Assembly (NCBI GenBank): GCA_015491705.1
Contig: WFVK01000212.1
Span: 1 to 6,364 of the forward strand
Length of the DNA stretch: 6,364 bases
Direction of reading: 5' to 3'
Origin: Nitrospirota bacterium
Lineage (GTDB): Bacteria > Nitrospirota > Thermodesulfovibrionia > UBA6902
Shown here: piece after piece, positions 1 to 5,468 of the stretch
Position numbering within the stretch: position 1 is the stretch's first letter
How the letters are laid out: each line of letters starts with the position of its first letter
Translations under genes and position numbers: made by a program
Notes under the pieces: model-generated
The model's input: the letters and a program-made list of their open reading frames with translations, nothing else
The model's database searches: none
What the model was told of the DNA's origin: nothing

Positions 1-66
1 CGCAAGCTCAAGATTAGTTTCAAAAATCAGCTTCCGCAACAGATAATAGATACGGAGAAAGACCGG
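1..66 (+). other. Left edge: leader or end of an unseen upstream gene
   Basis: These 66 bases precede the first gene. The frame of the binding-protein gene stays open right to the window edge (22 codons, mostly charged and polar residues), so a start further left cannot be excluded. The second frame ends in TAA at 44-46 and the third in TAG at 15-17; either could be the tail of an upstream gene, but too little is visible to choose. The stretch also contains the ribosome binding site listed separately. No convincing promoter or terminator is seen. Confidence 0.4.
54..57 (+). promoter_or_regulatory. Ribosome binding site (GGAG) of the binding-protein gene
   Basis: GGAG lies 9 bases before the ATG at 67. 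It is one of the two good Shine-Dalgarno sites in the window and the main argument for placing the start at 67 even though the frame remains open further upstream. Confidence 0.65.
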
Positions 67-2199
67 ATGCTGATAAAAAAAATCCTGATACTGCTTCCCC
101 TGACAATCTTTATCATTCTTCTGCAGTCCCTTTTCTGGGTCCCGACCTACGATGAGCAGGTCGGGGGCAATCCGCACCGGCTTGAGGAGTTCATTACCGC
201 ATCCACAGGTGATGCCCGGATACTGAATCCCATACTGCATGCCGACTCCGCCAGCTCGCAAATAACCAGTCTCGTATTTGACGGCCTGATCGACAGGGAT
301 GAGAACCTGAGGTTCCGGGGCCGCCTGGCCGAAACATGGGACATATATGAAGAGGCCTACTTTTATGTCAACCCCGCAGCGCCCGTAAACGGCAGAAGGG
401 TCTCAGGGGCAGGTGATATCAGGGACCTTATCCTCTCTTACAGGGACGGGGAAGTAAAAGTGGAACCGCCGTTGTCGGACACGCTGGACAACATAAGGGA
501 TATAGAGATCATCCCCCAGCAGGAGGGAGAGACGGAGATCCGCATTCCCGGCCCTGATACCGGCGGCGGGGGCCCGGATGTCAGGGTAAGGTTCAGGACC
601 CCGCCGCGCTTGAAGATAACCCTGAAGAAGGTGGATCAGGATTTTTTCAAAAACCTCGAGCCCGTCCTCGGCAAGGGATACTTTGAGACGTTTCCGTCTG
701 CTGATTATATTGATATACTTACCCCGGGGTATGAAGACAGGCTGCCGGAGATCGCCCGCAGGGTGATTCCCCCCGTCGAGCACAATCCCGTTATTGTCTT
801 TTACCTCAGGAGGGGCGTCAGGTTCCACGACGGTCATGAATTTGACGCCGGGGATGTAAAGTTTACCTATGAGGCAATCATGAACCCGAAAAACCTGTCC
901 CCCAGGAGGGCGGATTATGAACCGGTCAAGAGCCTGGAGATACTGAATAAATACACTGTAAAGATAGTATACAAGAGATTGTACTCACCGGCATTCGGCA
1001 CGTGGGGCATGGGAATGCTCCCGGAGCATCTGCTGAATGCAGATGCCCTGAGAAAAGAGGCTGAATCAAGAGGCATGGATCCCGGTAAATTCACCCTGAG
1101 GGACAGTGATTTCAACCGGCACCCTGTGGGTACGGGCCCTTTTGTATTCAGGGAATGGAAATCCGACCAGTATATCGTTTTGGACAGGAATGAAGACTAC
1201 TGGGAAGGTGCGCCGAATTACAAAACCTATACATACCGCGTGATCCCCAAGCCGCTCAACCAGGCCTTTGAATTTTACGGCGGGGCGATAGACAACTACG
1301 GGGCCCAGCCGCACGAGGTCGCGCGCCTGAAAAAGGACCCGAGGTATCAGAGCTTCTCCGGCCTGTCTTTCGGTTATACGTACATAGGCTATAATATGCG
1401 GCGGGAATTATTCAGGGATAAAAGGGTGAGGAGGGCCCTGGGGATGGCCATTGATACGGACAAGATTATCCGGTATGTAATGTATGACCAGGCGGAGAGG
1501 ATCACCGGGCCTTTTGTGAAACAGACGGATTATTACGATAAGAGCGTAAAACCCCTGCCTTATGACCCGGAAGGTGCGCTGAGGCTTCTGGAGGAGGCCG
1601 GATGGAAGAAAAACAGCGACGGTAAACTGGAGAAAGACGGCAGGGTGTTTGCATTTACGCTGATCACCAACAGCGGCAATGAGTTGAGAAAGAGCATCCT
1701 GACCATTGCACAGGATTCATGGAAAAAAATCGGGATGGATGTCAAGACGGATATCGTGGAGTGGACGGTCTTTCTGGGCAAACATGTAAACACCGGCAAC
1801 TTCGATGCCCTTATCCTGGGCTGGTCTATGGGCATAGACCCGGATCTTTACCAGATATGGCACTCGAGCCAGACCGGCAATAACCAGCTTAATTTCGTAG
1901 GATTCAAAAATAAAGAGGCTGATGATCTGATCATCAAGATCAGGCAGGAGTATGACTACGATAAACAGGTGCAGTACTGCCGCCGGCTTCACAGGATCAT
2001 AGCCGATGAGCAGCCCTATACATTCCTGTATGTCGCGAAGTGGACCGCTGTCCTGGATAAGAAGATAGTGATAATGGAACGCCTGCCCTCGGGGAAAAAG
2101 AGGATTAAAAGGATAACCCCCACGAAAACCGGTGATTACATGTTTTACTTTAACAAATGGATTAAACTGCCGGCTGCGCCGGTGTTCGAGCCGGGGTAG
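67..2199 (+). CDS. Peptide/nickel-type ABC transporter substrate-binding protein (family 5), membrane-anchored, with large insertion
   Basis: Extracytoplasmic solute receptor of a Dpp/Opp-type importer (SBP family 5). Residues 1-5 (MLIKK) are followed by a hydrophobic stretch, about 6-25, with no lipobox Cys and no small-residue cleavage site, so it may be an uncleaved anchor. Family landmarks in order: T-x-G-D-A-R-x-L-N-P (46-55), D-S-A-S-S (60-64), L-A-E-T-W-D (87-92), R-R-G-V-R-F-H-D-G (248-256), A-G-D-V-K-F-T-Y-E (261-269), V-G-T-G-P-F (354-359), V-R-R-A-L-x-M-A-I-D (454-463), Y-D-P-E-G-A-x-x-L-L (499-508), G-W-S-M-G-I-D-P-D (585-593), and a P-Y-T-F-L-Y end segment (650-655). Length is 710 residues against roughly 500-550 usual; most of the excess lies at 93-240. 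Gly589 sits where OppA/DppA have the Asp that binds the peptide amino group, so the substrate should not be assumed to be a peptide. The gene leads the operon; its TAG is 3 bases before, and in the same frame as, the permease start. The start at 67 rests on the GGAG at 54-57. Family assignment is secure; the ligand is not. Confidence 0.93.
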   Translation: MLIKKILILLPLTIFIILLQSLFWVPTYDEQVGGNPHRLEEFITASTGDARILNPILHADSASSQITSLVFDGLIDRDENLRFRGRLAETWDIYEEAYFYVNPAAPVNGRRVSGAGDIRDLILSYRDGEVKVEPPLSDTLDNIRDIEIIPQQEGETEIRIPGPDTGGGGPDVRVRFRTPPRLKITLKKVDQDFFKNLEPVLGKGYFETFPSADYIDILTPGYEDRLPEIARRVIPPVEHNPVIVFYLRRGVRFHDGHEFDAGDVKFTYEAIMNPKNLSPRRADYEPVKSLEILNKYTVKIVYKRLYSPAFGTWGMGMLPEHLLNADALRKEAESRGMDPGKFTLRDSDFNRHPVGTGPFVFREWKSDQYIVLDRNEDYWEGAPNYKTYTYRVIPKPLNQAFEFYGGAIDNYGAQPHEVARLKKDPRYQSFSGLSFGYTYIGYNMRRELFRDKRVRRALGMAIDTDKIIRYVMYDQAERITGPFVKQTDYYDKSVKPLPYDPEGALRLLEEAGWKKNSDGKLEKDGRVFAFTLITNSGNELRKSILTIAQDSWKKIGMDVKTDIVEWTVFLGKHVNTGNFDALILGWSMGIDPDLYQIWHSSQTGNNQLNFVGFKNKEADDLIIKIRQEYDYDKQVQYCRRLHRIIADEQPYTFLYVAKWTAVLDKKIVIMERLPSGKKRIKRITPTKTGDYMFYFNKWIKLPAAPVFEPG
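141..165 (+). other. Perfect 8-bp inverted repeat inside the 5' part of the binding-protein gene
   Basis: CCCGACCT (141-148) and AGGTCGGG (158-165) are exact reverse complements around a 9-base loop; T140 and G166 could add a G-U pair. Six of the eight pairs are G-C. It lies where the N-terminal hydrophobic segment joins the soluble domain (codons 25-33). No T-run follows, so it is not an intrinsic terminator. Whether it forms or matters in the mRNA is unknown. Confidence 0.5.
343..786 (+). other. Insertion (about 148 codons) in the N-terminal lobe of the binding protein
   Basis: In ordinary family members L-A-E-S-W is followed within about 15 residues by the F-x-L-R-x-G-V-x-F-x-D-G motif. 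Here L-A-E-T-W-D (87-92) and F-Y-L-R-R-G-V-R-F-H-D-G (245-256) are about 150 residues apart. The extra piece contains an N-G-R-R-V-S-G-A-G-D-I segment (108-118), strand-like patches (E-T-E-I-R-I 155-160, V-R-V-R-F 172-176, L-K-I-T-L-K-K 182-188) and a flexible Gly-rich linker (D-T-G-G-G-G-P-D, 164-171). It stays in frame without stops. By eye it resembles a degraded copy of the downstream module at about 240-323. The insertion itself is clear from motif spacing; its origin is inferred. Confidence 0.7.
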
Positions 2200-2202
2200 A
2201 TT

Positions 2203-3162
2203 ATGCTTTCATTTACAGTAAGAAGCTTTTTCCAGAAACTGGTGACACTGTTTTTCATATCGATCATCTCCTTCCTTGTGGTGTACCTGGCGCCGGGCAA
2301 GCCGAGCCAGATAGACCCGTTGAACCCCAAATTCACACCGGAAGACCTGGTCAGGTACAGGAAGGAATTCAACCTCGATAAGCCGCTTTACGTTCAGTAT
2401 TATCTTTATTACAGGAATCTTTTCAGCGGGCAACTGAAGTCATGGAAAGACAACCAGCCGGTAATGGACAAGATAAAGGAAAGGGTCATGAACAGTCTGT
2501 GGCTGTTTCTTGTAGGGACATTGATTACATGGTCCCTTTCTTTTCCGGTTGGTATCAGCGCTGCCTTAAGGAGGGGGTCTTTCTTCGACAGATTCTCGAC
2601 ATTTATTGCGTATGTGCTGATCTCCATACCGGGTTTCTTCTTTGCATATATCCTTATTGAACTGGTGGTCAGGGCCTTCAACGTTCCTGTCATCGGCATG
2701 TATACCTTCGGAATGGCAAAGGCGGATTTTATTTACCGGGTGATGGACAGGATATGGCACATGGTGCTGCCTTCCATCCTTATGGCGCTGGGCGGCATAG
2801 CCCTGCTGTCCAGGTATGTCCGGGCGCAGATGCTGGAGATTATCCACCAGGATTATATCCGCACAGCAATGGCAAAGGGGCTGTCCGCGGATGTGGTCTA
2901 TTACAAGCACGGATTAAGGAACGCACTGCTGCCGTTTGTCACCATGTTCGGACTGATCCTGCCGGGACTGATCGGGGGGTCGGTTATCATAGAATCAATA
3001 TTTGCCTGGCCCGGCATAGGCCGGATGGCCTTTGAGGCTATCCTGGCCCGGGACTATCCCGTAATCCTGACTATAAACTTCATATCCGCGGTGCTGGTGC
3101 TGGCAGGCACATTTATCTCGGATTTGCTGTACATGGTGGTGGACCCGAGGATACGGTTGTGA
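2203..3162 (+). CDS. Peptide/nickel-type ABC transporter permease, DppB/OppB family
   Basis: First of two inner-membrane channel subunits (binding-protein-dependent transport inner-membrane family). 319 residues, close to the usual 310-340. The N-terminus has the family pattern: a first membrane segment (about 11-31), V-V-Y-L-A-P-G-x-P (26-34), then the external loop with L-x-R-Y-R-K-E-F-N-L-D-K-P-L-Y-V-Q-Y (49-66). Further segments lie near 99-123, 130-158, 186-206, 243-266 and 288-312, giving six. The EAA coupling loop that docks on the ATPases is D-Y-I-R-T-A-M-A-K-G-L-S (217-228), followed by H-G-L-R-N-A-L-L-P (236-244). The F-A-W-P-G-I-G-R-M segment (267-275) and the V-D-P-R-I-R-L end (313-319) are also typical. 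The start is 3 bases after the preceding stop, which is in the same frame; GGGG at 2193-2196 is a modest ribosome site, so translational coupling is likely. The only in-frame codon between that TAG and the ATG is ATT, which fixes the start. No unusual residues were noted. Confidence 0.95.
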   Translation: MLSFTVRSFFQKLVTLFFISIISFLVVYLAPGKPSQIDPLNPKFTPEDLVRYRKEFNLDKPLYVQYYLYYRNLFSGQLKSWKDNQPVMDKIKERVMNSLWLFLVGTLITWSLSFPVGISAALRRGSFFDRFSTFIAYVLISIPGFFFAYILIELVVRAFNVPVIGMYTFGMAKADFIYRVMDRIWHMVLPSILMALGGIALLSRYVRAQMLEIIHQDYIRTAMAKGLSADVVYYKHGLRNALLPFVTMFGLILPGLIGGSVIIESIFAWPGIGRMAFEAILARDYPVILTINFISAVLVLAGTFISDLLYMVVDPRIRL

Positions 3163-3236
3163 TTATCACCGGTCGGCGTAAACGGCCCCGGCAGCCGTTG
3201 ATGGTTTAATGCAACTGTAAGGTTCAGGGTTGAATT
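3163..3236 (+). other. Spacer between the two permease genes, with a short hairpin
   Basis: This 74-base spacer is the longest gap in the operon. It contains a 6-bp perfect stem, AACGGC (3181-3186) with GCCGTT (3194-3199), around a 7-base loop. No T-run follows, so a rho-independent terminator is unlikely; a processing or RNA-stability element between the permease cistrons is possible but unproven. No -35/-10 pair is convincing. The right end carries the ribosome binding site of the next gene. Confidence 0.45.
3226..3229 (+). promoter_or_regulatory. Ribosome binding site (AGGG) of the DppC-type permease gene
   Basis: AGGG lies 7 bases before the ATG at 3237. An in-frame TGA at 3231-3233 excludes any longer protein, so the start is well fixed. 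The permease gene therefore has its own initiation site, in keeping with the 74-base separation from the preceding stop. Confidence 0.6.
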
Positions 3237-4397
3237 ATGCAGAACACCCGTAATACAGAAGAACTCGCTCATGGCCTGGCGGAAGAGGTCCCGCGTCTTA
3301 CAGAGGCGTGGAGAATATTCAGAAAGAACACTCTCGCCGTGTGGGGGCTTGTGATCTTTATCGCCTTTTTTATAGTGGCGGTCTCAGGCCTGTTACTTAC
3401 CACCGGCGAAAACCCGGTCCTTGATCCGGCGAAGGTGCGCCTGTCCGAGAAACTGCTGAGGCCGTTAACCCCTGTCAATACCGAGATGGTAAAACCCGGC
3501 GACAGGCCGGTATTCGGCATATACCTGCTGGGCACGGACGACCTGGGCAGGGACGTGTTCGCACGGATGATGCAGGGGGCATGGGTCTCTCTAACCGTTG
3601 GTTTCGTGGCGGTCGGCATCTCGGTGATAATAGGTATTATCCTCGGGGGCATAGCAGGCTACTACGGCAGGCTCAGGATCAAGTTCATGCACGTGCTCTG
3701 TCTCATCGCATTTTTCGTCTCCATGATACTCCTTGCTTCAGGCCAGAGAGGGCCGGCGCTCGACTCATTGGCGGTCACCCTTTTGCTTTCGGCATTTTCA
3801 GCCGTATACCATTACCTTGCCGCTAAAGGCGGAACCGGCCCGAAGATCCTGGATTTCCTGTTTTTCGACACGTTCTCCGTAGATACCCTTATCATGAGGT
3901 TTGTGGACATCATGCTCTGTTTCCCGAGCTTTTTCCTTATCCTGACCATAGTGGCGCTCCTGCCGGCAAGCATCTATAATATAATGATTGTAATAGGCCT
4001 GACCAGTTGGATGGGCACAACGAGGTTTGTCAGGGCGGAGTTCTTATCCTTGCGCGAGCAGGACTTTGTATCCGCGGCAAAGGCCATGGGACTTTCCGAT
4101 ATAAGCATCATCTTCAGGCACATGATGCCGAATGCAATTGCCCCCGTGCTTGTATCAGCCACCATAGGAGTAGCCATGGCCATACTTACGGAGGCCGGCC
4201 TCAGCTTCCTCGGATTCGGCGTCCCTCCGCCGCATGCCACCTGGGGCAATATCCTGGCCGGCGGTGAAAGCTTCATTTTCGATGCGCCGTGGCTTATGTA
4301 CATACCGGGCTTGTCCATCCTGACAGTGGTGCTTTCATTCAACCTGTTCGGCGAGGGACTGAGAGACGCCCTGAACCCTAAATTGAGAAAGAGATAG
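3237..4397 (+). CDS. Peptide/nickel-type ABC transporter permease, DppC/OppC family, with extra membrane hairpin
   Basis: Second channel subunit. The N-terminal OppC-type segment A-W-R-I-F-R-K-N-T-L-A (24-34) leads into TM1 (about 33-55). Then come the external L-G-T-D-D-L-G-R-D-V-F (98-108), TM2 (about 115-141) ending in G-Y-Y-G (141-144), and V-D-T-L-I-M-R-F-V-D-I (215-225) opening TM3. The EAA loop is E-Q-D-F-V-S-A-A-K-A-M-G-L-S-D (274-288), followed by R-H-M-M-P-N-A-I-A-P (294-303). The late motifs G-L-S-F-L-G-F-G-V (321-329) and W-G-N-I-L (336-340) and the L-R-D-A-L-N-P end (375-381) are normal. Length is 386 against about 300. Most of the excess is a block at 145-214 between G-Y-Y-G and V-D-T-L-I-M-R, which are normally almost adjacent; it contains two hydrophobic stretches, so eight membrane segments are predicted. 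The coupling loop stays on the cytoplasmic side because the addition is even-numbered. The start is fixed by TGA at 3231-3233 and the AGGG site. Family is secure; the role of the insert is unknown. Confidence 0.95.
   Translation: MQNTRNTEELAHGLAEEVPRLTEAWRIFRKNTLAVWGLVIFIAFFIVAVSGLLLTTGENPVLDPAKVRLSEKLLRPLTPVNTEMVKPGDRPVFGIYLLGTDDLGRDVFARMMQGAWVSLTVGFVAVGISVIIGIILGGIAGYYGRLRIKFMHVLCLIAFFVSMILLASGQRGPALDSLAVTLLLSAFSAVYHYLAAKGGTGPKILDFLFFDTFSVDTLIMRFVDIMLCFPSFFLILTIVALLPASIYNIMIVIGLTSWMGTTRFVRAEFLSLREQDFVSAAKAMGLSDISIIFRHMMPNAIAPVLVSATIGVAMAILTEAGLSFLGFGVPPPHATWGNILAGGESFIFDAPWLMYIPGLSILTVVLSFNLFGEGLRDALNPKLRKR
3669..3878 (+). other. Inserted two-helix hairpin (about 70 codons) in the DppC-type permease
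   Basis: Codons 145-214 separate two motifs that are nearly contiguous in ordinary DppC/OppC proteins (G-Y-Y-G-x-x-V-D-x-L-I-M-R). The block has a basic lead-in (R145, R147, K149), a hydrophobic stretch at about 152-169, a short polar turn (G-Q-R-G-P, 169-173), a second hydrophobic stretch at about 175-196, then a Lys/Gly linker and an aromatic run (F-L-F-F-D-T-F, 207-213). Positive charges at both ends fit a hairpin that starts and ends in the cytoplasm. The frame is intact and base composition looks like the flanks, which argues against a recent insertion or an assembly error. Confidence 0.7.
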
Positions 4398-4430
4398 GTC
4401 TTATACGACATACGCCCTGTAACTTAAAGA
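4398..4430 (+). other. Short spacer before the DppD-type ATPase gene, no evident ribosome site
   Basis: The 33 bases hold no hairpin and no purine-rich GGAG-like box; the bases just before the ATG read ACTTAAAGA. An in-frame TAA at 4425-4427 leaves ATG 4431 as the only sensible start. Initiation may depend on ribosomes finishing the permease gene or on an unstructured A/T-rich leader. Confidence 0.5.
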
Positions 4431-5468
4431 ATGGAACCGATATTAAAAATCAATAACCTGAAGGTCTGTTTCGACACGGACGGGGGTCTGGCAAAAGCGG
4501 TCGACGGGATCGACCTTGAGATAACGAAGGGGGCCACCCTGGGGCTGGTCGGCGAATCAGGATGCGGCAAGAGCGTCACATGTTTGTCCATCCTGAGACT
4601 GATCCCTTCCCCGCCCGGCAGGATAACCGGAGGAGAGATCTTGTACAGGGGAATGAATCTGCTGGCATTGCCCGACAGGGACATGCAGCGTATCCGCGGC
4701 AATGATATAGGCATGATCTTCCAGGAGCCCATGACCTCGCTCAACCCTGTATTCACCATAGGTGACCAGATCAAAGAGGTTATCATGCTTCATCAGCAGA
4801 AGACATCCTCCGAGGCCGAAGAGCTTACCATACGGATTCTGGATAAAGTGGGCATTCCCTCTCCGGAGGTCCGCATCAGGGCATATCCGCACCAGATGTC
4901 CGGGGGGATGAAACAGCGCGTTATGATCGCCATGGCCCTGTCGTGCAACCCGGAAATATTGATAGCGGATGAACCCACCACTGCGCTGGATGTCACCATA
5001 CAGGCGCAGATACTGGAACTCATGCAGTCGCTGCAGGATGAATCCGGCATGTCAATCCTGCTTGTAACGCACGACCTCGGAGTAGTGGCCGGTATGGCCT
5101 CCCACGTGGCGATCATGTATGCATCAAGGATAGTCGAGAGTGGTTCCGTGGGAGACATATTCAGCAATCCCAGGCATCCCTACACCCTCGGTCTCTTCAG
5201 CTCGATCCCGGTCACAGGCAAAAGAGGGGGCGACCTGTATGTGATACCCGGCAGTGTGCCGGATCCACTTTCTTTCCCGGAGGGGTGCAAGTTCCGGCCC
5301 CGGTGTTTATTCGCAGCGGAGCAATGCACGGCAGAGGAGCCTCCCCTCAGGGAGATTGAAGAGGGCCATAAGGCCGCGTGTCATTTCAGTAAGACCATAG
5401 ATAAATATGTCTGGAAAGAAAAGACGAAAACCGCTTCATTTTTGATATCTGATGAACAGCACGGATAA
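4431..5468 (+). CDS. Peptide/nickel-type ABC transporter ATP-binding protein, DppD/OppD family
   Basis: Cytoplasmic ATPase subunit powering uptake; pairs with the DppF-type subunit encoded next. 345 residues, normal or slightly long for DppD/OppD. Motifs in order: Walker A G-E-S-G-C-G-K-S (41-48); Q-loop [10 protein letters not shown] (97-106); [11 protein letters not shown] signature (154-164); Walker B I-L-I-A-D-E-P-T (176-183) with catalytic Glu181; D-loop A-L-D (185-187); switch His214 in V-T-H-D-L (212-216). The C-terminal regulatory region has P-G-S-V-P-D-P (273-279) and four cysteines, C286, C292, C299 and C317 (C-x5-C-x6-C-x17-C). This is the arrangement of Dpp/Opp ATPases reported to hold a [4Fe-4S] cluster. 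The last 25 or so residues form a Lys-rich, unremarkable tail. The start is fixed by TAA at 4425-4427 although no ribosome site is evident. The 3' end overlaps the next gene by 17 bases. Everything needed for ATP hydrolysis is present. Confidence 0.96.
   Translation: MEPILKINNLKVCFDTDGGLAKAVDGIDLEITKGATLGLVGESGCGKSVTCLSILRLIPSPPGRITGGEILYRGMNLLALPDRDMQRIRGNDIGMIFQEPMTSLNPVFTIGDQIKEVIMLHQQKTSSEAEELTIRILDKVGIPSPEVRIRAYPHQMSGGMKQRVMIAMALSCNPEILIADEPTTALDVTIQAQILELMQSLQDESGMSILLVTHDLGVVAGMASHVAIMYASRIVESGSVGDIFSNPRHPYTLGLFSSIPVTGKRGGDLYVIPGSVPDPLSFPEGCKFRPRCLFAAEQCTAEEPPLREIEEGHKAACHFSKTIDKYVWKEKTKTASFLISDEQHG

Noticed and set aside
19..47. Promoter-like pair TTCAAA (19-24), 17-bp spacer, GATAAT (42-47)
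   Set aside because: The boxes are only partial matches, and transcription would begin around 53-55, right on the ribosome binding site, leaving almost no leader. An upstream promoter is more likely.
1..66. Open frame upstream of ATG 67 whose K-L-K-I-S-F-K resembles L-K-I-T-L-K-K inside the binding protein
   Set aside because: The resemblance covers only about seven residues of a common strand-like pattern, and GGAG at 54-57 supports the start at 67. Sequence to the left is needed.
403..837. Long open frames on the minus strand, such as 403-837, 3269-3652 and 3974-4411
   Set aside because: Each lies opposite a well-supported transporter gene, and none has recognisable protein motifs; they are by-products of the coding bias on the plus strand.
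1921..1943. Overlapping inverted repeats GATGAT/ATCATC and CTGATC/GATCAG
   Set aside because: They sit in codons for D-D-L-I-I-K-I-R, arise from repeated GAT/ATC triplets, and have weak, mutually exclusive stems; coding coincidence is the simplest reading.
2197..2205. Binding-protein stop and DppB start are in the same frame, so TAG readthrough would fuse the two proteins
   Set aside because: No readthrough context or selenocysteine/pyrrolysine signal is visible, and both proteins have normal family termini there.
3201..3220. Two tiny coupled reading frames (Met-Val, then Met-Gln-Leu) sharing TAATG in the permease spacer
   Set aside because: They are too short to tell from chance, and no ribosome site precedes them.
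4383..4407. TTGAGA followed by TATACG near the end of the DppC-type gene as an internal promoter
   Set aside because: The spacing is about 13 bp, too short for a sigma-70-type promoter, and the second box is a poor match.
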